DNA from: Pedobacter steynii
GTDB lineage: Bacteria > Bacteroidota > Bacteroidia > Sphingobacteriales > Sphingobacteriaceae
Direction: 5' to 3'
Length of the DNA: 64,000 nt
NCBI RefSeq assembly: GCF_900103665.1
Contig: NZ_FNGY01000002.1
Location: 62,001 to 126,000, forward strand
The position numbers and the translations under genes are program-made. Shown here in pieces: positions 44,237 through 52,855 of this stretch. The notes beneath the pieces were generated by a model, which was not told where the DNA came from, made no database searches, and saw only the letters and a program-made list of their open reading frames with translations. Position 1 is the first letter of the stretch; each line of letters begins with the position of its first letter.

Positions 44237-45886
44237 ATGAGAAAAGCTTTTATCGCAATTGCTGCATTTCTGGTGACCGCAACGGTCATGATCAGCCTGG
44301 CCTGGCCACCTTTCTACTGGGCTTTCATCTTTATCGGACCGATCGTCATATTAGGGGTTTACGACCTTTACCAACCGAAACACAGTATCGTCAGGAATTA
44401 TCCCGTAGTTGGCCGGTTAAGGTATTTTATGGAAGACCTGCGCCCAAAAGTCTATCAGTATTTTGTGGAAAGCGATACCAATGGGAAACCATTCAGCAGG
44501 TTAAACCGTTCCCTGATTTATCAAAGAGCAAAAAAAGAGAATGATACGATTCCATTTGGTACACAGCTGGATGTTTATGAAAACGGATACGAATGGCTGA
44601 GTCATAGCATTGCAGCGATCAGTCATACCGAGTTAGATGAAGACCCAAGAGTGCTTGTTGGCGGGCCTGGTTGTAAAAAGCCTTATTCTGCAAGTATTTA
44701 TAATATATCGGCCATGAGCTTCGGCTCATTGAGTCAGAATGCCATCCTCGCCTTAAACGGAGGCGCTAAACTTGGGAATTTTGCCCACAATACAGGAGAA
44801 GGTGGAATCAGTGATTACCATGCCAATCCAGGAGGAGATCTCATTTGGCAAATCGGAACGGGGTATTTCGGTTGTCGCCATCACGATGGTAGCTTTAATT
44901 ATGATGCCTTTGCAGAACGTTCCCAGTCTGAGCAGGTGAAGATGATTGAAATTAAGCTTTCGCAGGGCGCTAAGCCAGGGCATGGCGGGATTTTGCCAGC
45001 TAAGAAAGTAACTCCGGAAATCGCGAGAATCAGGTTGGTGAAAGAAGGTTTTGATGTGATCTCTCCGCCCGCACATGCGGCTTTTAAAACGCCTTTGGAA
45101 CTGGTGGCTTTTGTTCAGAAATTAAGGGAATTGTCGGGTGGTAAACCTGTAGGGATAAAATTGTGTATTGGCCGCAGAAGTGAATTTTTTGCCATTTGTA
45201 AGGCGATGTCAGAAACGGGGACTTATGTCGACTTTATCACAGTTGAAGGTGGTACGGGTGCATCACCTCAGGAATTTTCTAATGCGGTCGGCATGCCTTT
45301 GAGAGAAGGAGTAGCCTTTGTGTATGATGTGTTGAGTGGATTTAACCTGAAACAACACATTAAGATCATCGCTTCAGGAAAGATATCTTCCGGATTTGAC
45401 CTGGTAAAAAACATTGCTTTAGGTGCAGATTTATGTAATTCTGCAAGAGGAATGATGTTTGCACTAGGGTGCATTCAGGCTTTGGAATGTAACAGCAATA
45501 CCTGTCCGACTGGTGTAGCTACGCAAGATGCGAGTCTGATGAAAGGGCTGGTTGTAGAAGACAAAAGAGTCAGGGTGTTTAACTTTCATAAGCTTACCGT
45601 AGAAAGTGCCGTAGAGCTGCTCGGTGCTGCGGGATTACACCATACTTATCAGTTGACCAGAGCTTATATCAACAGGAGGATCGCTCCCAATGTGATGCAG
45701 TCGTATATGGAGAGTTTTCCTTATATTCCGGAAGGCAGCCTGTTGAGAACGCCTTACCCTTTGAGATTCGAACTGGGCATGGCATTGAGTACTTCAGCTA
45801 GTTTTACGCCTACGGATTACAAGGTTTCGATAGTGGATTATGCACATGCCAATTCTTTTAATGACAATTTGACGCCAGGAAGTTAG
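44237..45886 (+). CDS. FMN-binding glutamate synthase-family protein
   Basis: 549 residues. An N-terminal membrane segment (about residues 1-45) is followed by the GOGAT synthase (beta/alpha)8 barrel: SAMSFGSLS-like IYNISAMSFGSLSQNAILALNGGAKLG, GAKPGHGGILPAKKVTPEIARIR, FITVEGGTGASPQEFSN, and the cluster-type CNSNTCPTGVATQD with cysteines. It resembles the glutamate synthase large-subunit core without the amidotransferase domain; the physiological reaction of these stand-alone forms is unclear. Repeat element 3 begins directly after its stop codon. Confidence 0.9.
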   Translation: MRKAFIAIAAFLVTATVMISLAWPPFYWAFIFIGPIVILGVYDLYQPKHSIVRNYPVVGRLRYFMEDLRPKVYQYFVESDTNGKPFSRLNRSLIYQRAKKENDTIPFGTQLDVYENGYEWLSHSIAAISHTELDEDPRVLVGGPGCKKPYSASIYNISAMSFGSLSQNAILALNGGAKLGNFAHNTGEGGISDYHANPGGDLIWQIGTGYFGCRHHDGSFNYDAFAERSQSEQVKMIEIKLSQGAKPGHGGILPAKKVTPEIARIRLVKEGFDVISPPAHAAFKTPLELVAFVQKLRELSGGKPVGIKLCIGRRSEFFAICKAMSETGTYVDFITVEGGTGASPQEFSNAVGMPLREGVAFVYDVLSGFNLKQHIKIIASGKISSGFDLVKNIALGADLCNSARGMMFALGCIQALECNSNTCPTGVATQDASLMKGLVVEDKRVRVFNFHKLTVESAVELLGAAGLHHTYQLTRAYINRRIAPNVMQSYMESFPYIPEGSLLRTPYPLRFELGMALSTSASFTPTDYKVSIVDYAHANSFNDNLTPGS

Positions 45887-46244
45887 TTCCGCTCTTGCTT
45901 GGTATCTCCCGTTTTTCTCTTCCAATAAATGTAGAGATTCCTCAAAGGCTGAAATCTTTTGCGCTGAAGGGCGCAAATCTTTCTATGCCTTTTCTGAACT
46001 CCACATTTATTGGAGAAATCCTGCATAGAATTAAGGTTCGCTCCACAGGCTAAACCTCGACCCGGGTGTTATTTCAAGAGGGCGATGTGGTTGGGTAGGG
46101 TATTCAATTGCACCATGCGGAGGAGTAATCATTATATTTAACAAAAATGTCCCTCTGCTTTGAAGACATTCGAATATTTGCCCTTCAGCAAAGATTCGGG
46201 GATGAAAAGGAGATGGGATATTTTTGTAACACTTAATTTCTCTG
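45887..46244. repeat. REPIN-like intergenic element 3
   Basis: 358 bp in the same orientation as the element at 37110-37471. The outer ~170 bp on the left and ~110 bp on the right are almost identical; the middle (about 46070-46140) has diverged. Hairpins: 45951-45983 (loop TGAAGG) and 46171-46198 (loop CCTTCA). It begins at the base after the stop codon of the gene ending at 45886 and faces the convergent asnS. Confidence 0.8.
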
Positions 46245-46262
46245 ATCAGAAACACTTAAAAT

Positions 46263-46304
46263 AGAAAGGCCGGTTTCAACTAAATGGAACCGGCCTTTCT
46301 GTTT
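46263..46304. terminator. Bidirectional terminator downstream of asnS
   Basis: AGAAAGGCCGGTTT (46263-46276) pairs with AACCGGCCTTTCT (46288-46300), G/C-rich in the centre, flanked by T/A runs. It ends the minus-strand asnS transcript and anything crossing from the left. Confidence 0.8.
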
Positions 46305-46317
46305 TATACTGATGAGA

Positions 46318-47766
46318 TTAAAACTCTGCGTTTCTTGGGAAGCGCGGGAAAGCAATCACGTCTCTGATATTCGTCATTCCACTTACGAAAAGTACCAGTC
46401 TTTCGAAACCTAATCCGAATCCTGCATGTGGAGCTGTTCCAAAGCGTCTCGTGTCTAAATACCACCACAGTTCTTCTTGTGGGATGTTTAGCTCTTCCAT
46501 TCTTTGAACAAGTTTATCCATACGTTCTTCTCTTGCAGAACCGCCAACCATTTCTCCGATTCCAGGGAAAAGGATGTCCATGGCGGCTACTGTTTTTCTT
46601 CCCTGGGCATCAGGTTCATTCTGACGCATGTAGAATGATTTGATATCTGCAGGGTAGTCTGTTAAGATCACCGGTTTTTTGAAATGTTTCTCTACCAGGT
46701 AGCGTTCATGTTCCGATTGAAGGTCTGCTCCCCATTCGTCAATAAGATACTTGAATTGTTTCTTTTGATTTGGTTTGGAAGACCTTAGGATGGCGATGGC
46801 TTCTGTATAGGTCAGGCGCTCAAAGTCATTGTTCAGGCAGAAGTTTAGTTTTTCTATTAAGGAAAGCTCACTACGCTCGTTCTGTGGTTTGGTTTTCTCC
46901 TCTTCCAGCAAACGGTTGTTCAGGAATTCTATTTCTTCCGGGCAGTTTTTTAAAGCATAGTCGATGACGTACTTCATCATGTCTTCTGCCAGCTGCATGT
47001 TGTCTTCAAGGTCTGCAAAAGCAACCTCAGGTTCAATCATCCAGAATTCTGCAAGGTGACGGGTTGTATTTGAATTTTCAGCTCTGAATGTAGGGCCGAA
47101 AGTATAAATCTGTCCAAAGGCCATTGCAGCAAGTTCACCTTCCAGCTGTCCGGATACGGTAAGGTTGGTTGCACGGGCAAAGAAATCCTGTGAGAAATCT
47201 ACTTTACCATCTTCGGTACGTGGGGTGTTGTCAAAGTCTAAAGTCGTTACTTTGAACATTTCACCGGCACCTTCAGCATCAGAAGCTGTAATTACAGGGG
47301 TGTGCATGTATACAAAGCCTCTGTCGTTATAAAACTGATGGATGGCGAAAGCCAGGGCATGACGTAATTTGAAAACCGCGTTGAAAGTATTGGTACGGAA
47401 GCGTAGATGCGCAATTTCTCTCAGGAACTCCAAGCTGTGTTTCTTAGGTTGTAATGGGAATTTTTCCGGATCACTATCGCCTAATATTTCAATAGAATTT
47501 GCTTTTATATCAACTCTCTGGCCTTTACCAACGGATTCAACAATGATTCCTGTAACGGATATTGCAGCTCCTGTAGTAATGCGTTTTAATAAATCTTCAG
47601 GGGTATTATTAAAGTCGACAACGATCTGGATATTTCCCATGCAGGAACCATCATTTATAGCTATAAACTGATTGTTACGGAAGGTACGTACCCAACCCAT
47701 AACGGTCACTTCTCTGTCGAACTGCTCTGTCTCTAACAGGCTTTTTACTTTTTCTCGTTTTATCAT
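46318..47766 (-). CDS. asnS: Asparaginyl-tRNA synthetase
   Basis: 482 residues from ATG 47766; an in-frame ATG at 47808 lies upstream of the -7 element (47787-47794) and is rejected. N-terminal OB fold ([31 protein letters not shown]), then the class II core: motif 2-like [22 protein letters not shown] and motif 3 [29 protein letters not shown]. It charges tRNA-Asn in the cytosol. Confidence 0.97.
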   Translation of the reverse strand: MIKREKVKSLLETEQFDREVTVMGWVRTFRNNQFIAINDGSCMGNIQIVVDFNNTPEDLLKRITTGAAISVTGIIVESVGKGQRVDIKANSIEILGDSDPEKFPLQPKKHSLEFLREIAHLRFRTNTFNAVFKLRHALAFAIHQFYNDRGFVYMHTPVITASDAEGAGEMFKVTTLDFDNTPRTEDGKVDFSQDFFARATNLTVSGQLEGELAAMAFGQIYTFGPTFRAENSNTTRHLAEFWMIEPEVAFADLEDNMQLAEDMMKYVIDYALKNCPEEIEFLNNRLLEEEKTKPQNERSELSLIEKLNFCLNNDFERLTYTEAIAILRSSKPNQKKQFKYLIDEWGADLQSEHERYLVEKHFKKPVILTDYPADIKSFYMRQNEPDAQGRKTVAAMDILFPGIGEMVGGSAREERMDKLVQRMEELNIPQEELWWYLDTRRFGTAPHAGFGLGFERLVLFVSGMTNIRDVIAFPRFPRNAEF

Positions 47767-47786
47767 GATTTTATTGTGGAGAGCTT

Positions 47787-47794
47787 CAAAAATA
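47787..47794 (-). promoter_or_regulatory. -7 element TATTTTTG of asnS
   Basis: An exact TAnnTTTG match on the minus strand, 20 bp before the ATG at 47766. It decides the start codon of asnS. Confidence 0.45.
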
Positions 47795-47859
47795 AGGATT
47801 TCATTCAATAAATAAGAGGGAATAGCTTGCTTATATTCAATTGTATAATGATTTTTTTT

Positions 47860-49242
47860 ATGAATCTTAATATATTAAGTTTGCGTTTCATTCTCAATCA
47901 TATTAACGTGCAACCAAATTTTAAACTTTCCCTCTGGCAAAATGCCATTGGTGATGTCTATAACTTTTCTCTTGAAGAACGTATTTTTAACACCATGTGC
48001 ATCTTTGCTTTCTTTGCCATGTTGGTGGAAGCTCCCTATAACTATATCGTGAACCTGAAAGCGCTGGCATGGCTCTGTTGTGTATCCATGTTGTTTATTT
48101 TTGCTTTGTATTATGGCTCCAGAGTGAAGCGAAAATCTTCGATATGCATTATGATTTTTTGCCTGGCTTGTAACATGGCTTTTATTTTCTGTTATTTCTA
48201 TAATTCCGGGATTCTTGGCCCGAATATTTTACTCTTTGTACTTTCTTTTTTTATCATCATTACCATTATTCCTAAACGGCAATACGTGTTTTGGGTGCCT
48301 TTCAATCTGCTGATTGTGCTTGTTGTACTGGTTGTGGAGCTTCATTGGCCACATATGATACCGAATCTATATATGAGTGATGCAGTAAAGACAATTGATT
48401 TTGGGGTGACTTATGTGGTGACTACTACCCTGATTTTCTTTTCCATCAGCTATATGAGAAAGAATTATGACCATGAAAGGGCTTCTGTTGAAGAACGAAA
48501 CCGGGCAATAGAGGTGCAGAACGAAGAGATTCTTTTTCAAAAACAGGAGCTGGAATACCTGAATCGGGAAAAGGATCGGTTGCTTTCTATTGTGGCACAT
48601 GATGTAAGGATGCCATTGAGTTCTATACAAGGATATCTGGAATTGTTGAATGCAGTGGGATTGGAAGAAGGGGAGAAGTCTTTTATCGAGGAGCAATTGC
48701 TGGAGATCACCAGGGATACATCTGAAATGCTCATGAACCTGCTTTCCTGGTCAAGAACTCAGCTGATGGGAGCTAATGTTCAGTTGAAATCTCTGGATGT
48801 GAATGAGGCGCTGAAGGGTTGGTTGAAAATTGAAAAGTCAATAGCCGATAAGAAGGGGATTCGCCTGAATGTGTTAACCGCCGGACAATTAAATCTAATG
48901 GCGGATCATGATATGCTGCATCTGGTCATCAGGAACCTGGTGTCAAATGCGCTGAAATTTACGCCGGCCGGGGGAGAGATCATCGTGTCTACCAGGTATC
49001 GTGATACGGAGGGCATGATTATTATTTCTGATAATGGAATAGGTATGTCCAATGAGAAGCAGGAGAACCTGTTTCATCTTAATGCTTCTGCTACTTATGG
49101 TACCAATAATGAAAAAGGAATCGGATTAGGATTGTTATTGTGTAAAGAGTTCACGGAGCAACAACAAGGTAAAATCTGGTTTGAGAGTAAGGAAGATAAA
49201 GGCTCTGTTTTTTATGTTTCCTTTAAATTAGGCCTTGTTTAG
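47860..49242 (+). CDS. Sensor histidine kinase, membrane-bound
   Basis: About 460 residues from ATG 47860; ATG 47848 and TTG 47827 are also in frame. Six hydrophobic helices span about residues 40-200, followed by a coiled coil (about 205-240). The HisKA domain has the phospho-accepting His in [21 protein letters not shown] (about residue 247). The HATPase has its N box ([15 protein letters not shown]), G1 (ISDNGIGMS) and G2 ([14 protein letters not shown]). No response regulator is adjacent, so this is an orphan kinase. The signal is unknown. Confidence 0.9.
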   Translation: MNLNILSLRFILNHINVQPNFKLSLWQNAIGDVYNFSLEERIFNTMCIFAFFAMLVEAPYNYIVNLKALAWLCCVSMLFIFALYYGSRVKRKSSICIMIFCLACNMAFIFCYFYNSGILGPNILLFVLSFFIIITIIPKRQYVFWVPFNLLIVLVVLVVELHWPHMIPNLYMSDAVKTIDFGVTYVVTTTLIFFSISYMRKNYDHERASVEERNRAIEVQNEEILFQKQELEYLNREKDRLLSIVAHDVRMPLSSIQGYLELLNAVGLEEGEKSFIEEQLLEITRDTSEMLMNLLSWSRTQLMGANVQLKSLDVNEALKGWLKIEKSIADKKGIRLNVLTAGQLNLMADHDMLHLVIRNLVSNALKFTPAGGEIIVSTRYRDTEGMIIISDNGIGMSNEKQENLFHLNASATYGTNNEKGIGLGLLLCKEFTEQQQGKIWFESKEDKGSVFYVSFKLGLV

Positions 49243-49260
49243 TATCTATGTTTTGGTGTT

Positions 49261-49500
49261 TTTGATTTTTTTAGGTGTATTTCGTCTTTGTTTTGGATTT
49301 TCTTCTGGTTTTTTTGTGATTTCAGTGTGTTTATTTTTGTTTTTATTGTGTTTTATGGATTTTGTTGTAAATATTTAGCTTCTTTTTGTTTGTTTTTGTG
49401 TGTTTTGTTGATTTTTATGTGTTTTAATTGCTTTTGTTGTGTTTTATTTTGATGTTTTTTATGTTTTTGTGATTTTTTATTGAAATAAATTGTGTTTTTT
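49261..49500 (+). other. G/T-rich strand-asymmetric tract
   Basis: Counting by hand, this 240-base stretch has 8 C and 30 A, so about 84% of the plus strand is T or G. Runs of T are broken by TG, GTG and TTG with no fixed period. No ORF of note. It follows the histidine kinase and precedes a promoter and terminator. Function unknown. Confidence 0.7.
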
Positions 49501-49520
49501 GTCTTTAAGTTATATATTTG
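49490..49520 (+). promoter_or_regulatory. Consensus Bacteroidota promoter before a short terminated unit
   Basis: TTG (49490-49492), 20 bp, then TATATTTG (49513-49520): a close match to the -33/-7 pattern. A second TATATTTG lies at 49538-49545. There is no ORF between it and the terminator at 49550. Confidence 0.5.
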
Positions 49521-49524
49521 TGTC

Positions 49525-49592
49525 AGCTCGTTTAATTTATATTTGGTTAAAGAAGCCTCCCGTTGGATGACTGGAGGCTTCTTATTTTTTAT
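49525..49592 (+). ncRNA. Candidate small RNA
   Basis: A transcript started by the promoter at 49490-49520 would be about 65 nt and end in the hairpin GAAGCCTCC (49552-49560) / GGAGGCTTC (49573-49581) with its T-run. The promoter-terminator spacing leaves no room for a gene. It could equally be just the terminator of the kinase gene preceded by a chance promoter match. Confidence 0.3.
49550..49592 (+). terminator. Rho-independent terminator
   Basis: GAAGCCTCC / GGAGGCTTC is a 9-bp perfect stem extended by A-T pairs, with a 12-nt loop and followed by TTATTTTTTATA. Confidence 0.8.
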
Positions 49593-49677
49593 ACCCTGCG
49601 GGTAATGAGAAAAGGAAGGAAATCATCATGGTTTTCTTTGTTGAGGCAACCAGAAGTATCGGAAATATAGGTCATAA

Positions 49678-49713
49678 AAAAAAGGTCAATTGAATGAACA
49701 ATTGACCTTTTTT
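49678..49713. terminator. Terminator downstream of sucC
   Basis: GGTCAATTG (49684-49692) / CAATTGACC (49699-49707) with loop AATGAA and A/T runs on each side. It closes the minus-strand sucC transcript. Confidence 0.8.
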
Positions 49714-49734
49714 GTGATAGGTAATTACCTGATA

Positions 49735-50925
49735 CTACGAAAGTACTTTAGTAACTAAAGCAGCTGCATCTTTCAATGCGATTGCTGAATATACTTTTAA
49801 TCCTGACTCATCAATTAACTGTTTCGCTTCAGCGGCATTGGTACCTTGTAAACGACAGATGATTGGAACAGGAATATCTCCGATTTCTTTGTAAGCATCA
49901 ATTACACCTTGAGCTACACGGTCACAACGAACGATACCACCAAAGATATTGATTAGGATTGCTTTAACATTTGGATCCTTAAGGATGATGTTAAAACCTG
50001 CTTTTACGGTTTGTGCATTTGCAGTTCCACCAACGTCAAGGAAGTTGGCAGGCTCACCACCAGCAATTTTGATGATGTCCATGGTCGCCATAGCTAAACC
50101 AGCACCGTTAACCATACAGCCAACATTACCATCTAATTTTACATAGTTTAAGTTTGATTCGCTGGCTTCAACATCTGTTGGATCTTCTTCCAGTTTATCA
50201 CGCATTGCTGCATAGTCAGGATGACGGAACAAAGCGTTTTCATCTAAATCAACTTTAGCATCAACAGCGATGATTTTGTCATCAGAAGTTTTTAATACCG
50301 GGTTGATCTCGAACATAGCAGAGTCAATGCTGTCGTACGCTTTGTAAAGCGCAGTAACAAATTTCACCATCTCTTTAAAAGCAGCTCCGCTTAATCCAAG
50401 ATTGAAGGCAACCTTACGGGCCTGGAATCCTTGAAGACCAACTTTAGGGTCGATCTCTTCTTTGAATATTAGATGAGGTGTTTTTTCTGCTACTTCTTCA
50501 ATATCCATTCCACCTTCGGTAGAATACATAATGATGTTCTTGCCTGTCGCACGGTTTAACAATACGCCTACATAGAACTCTTTAGTTTCCGAAGCTCCGG
50601 GATAATAAACATCCTGCGCAACTAAAATTTTGTTTACTTTCTTACCTTCAGGACCAGTTTGTGGGGTTACCAATTGCATGCCCAGGATTGCAGCAGCTCT
50701 TTCTTTAACCTCATCAAGGTTTTTAGCCAGTTTTACACCTCCGCCTTTACCTCTTCCGCCTGCATGGATTTGTGCTTTAATCACAACCCAATCAGAATTG
50801 AAGTCAGTTTTCATTTTTTTAGCAGCTTCTACAGCCTGCTCAACCGTGTCGGCAACTATGCCTTCTTGTACGGCTACACCAAAACTTTTAAGTATTTCTT
50901 TACCTTGATATTCGTGGATATTCAT
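49735..50925 (-). CDS. sucC: Succinyl-CoA ligase (ADP-forming) beta subunit
   Basis: 396 residues from ATG 50925 ([17 protein letters not shown]). An in-frame ATG at 50946 lies beyond the -7 element at 50944-50951, so it is excluded. The ATP-grasp fold appears in [21 protein letters not shown] and [27 protein letters not shown]; the CoA ligase domain in [34 protein letters not shown]. It makes ATP from succinyl-CoA in the TCA cycle with SucD, which is not adjacent. Confidence 0.96.
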   Translation of the reverse strand: MNIHEYQGKEILKSFGVAVQEGIVADTVEQAVEAAKKMKTDFNSDWVVIKAQIHAGGRGKGGGVKLAKNLDEVKERAAAILGMQLVTPQTGPEGKKVNKILVAQDVYYPGASETKEFYVGVLLNRATGKNIIMYSTEGGMDIEEVAEKTPHLIFKEEIDPKVGLQGFQARKVAFNLGLSGAAFKEMVKFVTALYKAYDSIDSAMFEINPVLKTSDDKIIAVDAKVDLDENALFRHPDYAAMRDKLEEDPTDVEASESNLNYVKLDGNVGCMVNGAGLAMATMDIIKIAGGEPANFLDVGGTANAQTVKAGFNIILKDPNVKAILINIFGGIVRCDRVAQGVIDAYKEIGDIPVPIICRLQGTNAAEAKQLIDESGLKVYSAIALKDAAALVTKVLS

Positions 50926-50943
50926 TTGCTGAAAAAATTTGTC

Positions 50944-50951
50944 CAAATCTA
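50944..50951 (-). promoter_or_regulatory. -7 element TAGATTTG of sucC
   Basis: An exact TAnnTTTG match on the minus strand, 18 bp upstream of the ATG at 50925. It is back to back with the promoter of the gene at 50991. Confidence 0.45.
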
Positions 50952-50977
50952 CAATTTCAGATTGGTTTTAAAAACAG

Positions 50978-50985
50978 TAAGTTTG
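50978..50985 (+). promoter_or_regulatory. -7 element TAAGTTTG 5 nt before the ABC ATPase gene
   Basis: TAAGTTTG is followed by CATTT and the ATG at 50991. Together with 50944-50951 this divides a 65-bp divergent intergenic region. Leaderless transcription is predicted. Confidence 0.5.
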
Positions 50986-50990
50986 CATTT

Positions 50991-51641
50991 ATGCTAAAAG
51001 CTACAGGTATAAAGAAAGCTTATGGAAATTTACCCATCCTGAAAGGGGTGGATTTTGAAGTGGCAAAAGGAGAAATTGTAAGTATCATCGGTGCTTCCGG
51101 AGCAGGGAAAAGCACATTGTTACATATACTGGGGACTTTAGACAAGCCCGATCAGGGGATGGTACAATTGAATGGCGCTAAAGTGAATCTGCTTTCCGGC
51201 GAGCTGTTGAGTATCTTTCGTAACAAAAATATAGGCTTTGTTTTTCAATTCCATCACCTGTTGCCCGAATTCACTGCGATGGAGAACATTTGTATTCCTG
51301 CCTTTATCGCTAAAACAGGAAAAAAAGAAGCCGAACAACGGGCCATGGAATTGTTAGACCTTTTAGGCCTCAAAGATCGGGCAACACATAAACCCAATGA
51401 GCTTTCCGGTGGAGAACAACAACGGATTGCAGTAGCCAGGGCCTTGGTTAACAGGCCTTCGATCATATTGGCCGATGAGCCTTCAGGAAACCTGGACTCT
51501 GCCAATGCAAACGCTTTGCATGAATTCTTTATCACCCTCAGGGACAACTTTAAACAGACCTTCGTCATTGTGACACACAATGAAGGACTGGCAAAAATCA
51601 GTGACAGGGTAGTCACAATGAAAGACGGATTAATCATATAA
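50991..51641 (+). CDS. ABC transporter ATPase, LolD/MacB type
   Basis: 216 residues. Walker A GASGAGKS (about residues 36-43), Q-loop FQFHH, signature LSGGEQQR, Walker [17 protein letters not shown] and H-loop VTHN. The EPSGNLD segment and the length are those of LolD/FtsE/MacB ATPases. It drives lipoprotein release or MacB-like export with LolC/E-type permeases, none of which is adjacent. LolD is the likeliest assignment. Confidence 0.85.
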   Translation: MLKATGIKKAYGNLPILKGVDFEVAKGEIVSIIGASGAGKSTLLHILGTLDKPDQGMVQLNGAKVNLLSGELLSIFRNKNIGFVFQFHHLLPEFTAMENICIPAFIAKTGKKEAEQRAMELLDLLGLKDRATHKPNELSGGEQQRIAVARALVNRPSIILADEPSGNLDSANANALHEFFITLRDNFKQTFVIVTHNEGLAKISDRVVTMKDGLII

Positions 51642-51645
51642 CATT

Positions 51646-52140
51646 TTGAAGATATTAATTACAGGAGGTAAATCTGCAGCAACATTAAAGCTGCTGAAAG
51701 CATTTGCCGATGACGATATATTATTGGCAGACTATGGCGATATGCCTTCATTCAGCTCTGCAGCTTATCAAATGCATTCTTTAGGAACGCGGAATGACGA
51801 CACTACTGCACATACCTTATTAAACAACTGTCTGGACGAAGGAGTGGAAATGATTCTGCCACTACATACTTTTGAAATAGAGGCGGTTTCCAGATCGATC
51901 GTCTTGTTCGAGGAATTCGGAATCTCTGTGTTGCTTCCGGAAATCAATAAACTGGATCAATACCTGAGTACGGAGAAGCAAACCGGCGACTGGGCGATTT
52001 ATCGGGATGGAATGCTGCTGTTCTCTTCAAACCCATCCGATGAACAAGCCCTCATAGGAAAAGAAGCGGGTTTAAACGGCGCATTTTATATCAATGCCGG
52101 AACCAGCGGACTGGAACCTGTTTTATTTACGATCAATTAA
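51646..52140 (+). CDS. Unknown protein with Rossmann-like N-terminus, TTG start
   Basis: 164 residues beginning at TTG 51646, four bases after the ABC ATPase stop; the next in-frame ATG is 32 codons in and would remove the conserved-looking start MKILITGGKSAATLKLLKAFADDDILLADYG. That start resembles the pre-ATP-grasp domain of carbamoyl-phosphate synthase-like proteins, but no ATP-grasp domain follows. The C-terminal ~45 residues (GDWAIYRDGMLLFSSNPSD...) match nothing I know. Co-directional with the HAD-like gene at 52163. Confidence 0.65.
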   Translation: MKILITGGKSAATLKLLKAFADDDILLADYGDMPSFSSAAYQMHSLGTRNDDTTAHTLLNNCLDEGVEMILPLHTFEIEAVSRSIVLFEEFGISVLLPEINKLDQYLSTEKQTGDWAIYRDGMLLFSSNPSDEQALIGKEAGLNGAFYINAGTSGLEPVLFTIN

Positions 52141-52162
52141 TACCCCATCATTCTATACATTC

Positions 52163-52777
52163 ATGGTATCTGAAAAATTCTTAGAAGAAAAACAAGCTTT
52201 TGTTTTTGAACTTGACGATGTTCTTTATCCCGAAAAAGATTACTTGCTCCAGGTATATTACCTGTTTGCACAGTTTATTGAATATGGGGAGCAGTTAAAT
52301 GCCACGGAAATACTTCAGTTTATGCAGGAAAAACATCTTGCAGATGGTCCGGAAGACATTTTTGCGCAAACCGCCGCTAAATTTGATATCCCATTAAAAT
52401 ATCAGGTTAACTATGACCTGCTGCTTCAAAATGCGAGGCTGCCTTTAAAGCTGTTGATCTTTAATAAAATGCTGAATTTACTACAGGAAGTGGTAGGTAA
52501 AGGCAAGCAGTTGTTCTTATTTGTCGCCGGAGATCCGGCCATGCAGCTGAATAAAATCAGACAGATCGAATGGAACGGATTGGAGCAAAACCTGCTGGTC
52601 TATTTTGCCGCGGAAATAGGTGAAAAACCCTCCGCTGCCGGACTGGAACTGATCCTGGAAAAACATGGCTTAAAACGGGAAGATCTCTTGTTTATAGGAA
52701 AAGAAGGACTGGATCGGGAATGTGCTTCAAATGCAAAGATTGATTTTTTAGCGATAGATAAACTATTGCAGGATTAA
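52163..52777 (+). CDS. HAD-like protein with degenerate active site
   Basis: 204 residues from ATG 52163; the longer frame from 52094 overlaps the previous gene. The HAD layout is visible, but motif I is FELDDVLYP, with Glu16 in place of the nucleophilic Asp. Motif II (LFLFVAGDP) lacks the usual Thr/Ser. Motif III Lys is kept (GEKPSAAGLEL). Motif IV is FIGKEGLD, with Lys for the first Asp. It is probably not a phosphatase; a binding or regulatory role is likelier. It follows the unknown gene at 51646. Confidence 0.75.
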   Translation: MVSEKFLEEKQAFVFELDDVLYPEKDYLLQVYYLFAQFIEYGEQLNATEILQFMQEKHLADGPEDIFAQTAAKFDIPLKYQVNYDLLLQNARLPLKLLIFNKMLNLLQEVVGKGKQLFLFVAGDPAMQLNKIRQIEWNGLEQNLLVYFAAEIGEKPSAAGLELILEKHGLKREDLLFIGKEGLDRECASNAKIDFLAIDKLLQD

Positions 52778-52855
52778 TTACGTTAGTATTCGCATAACAA
52801 CCTGCGGTAATGCTGTTTAATTATCTTAAATTTGTTATAATCTAACTCTATATCG

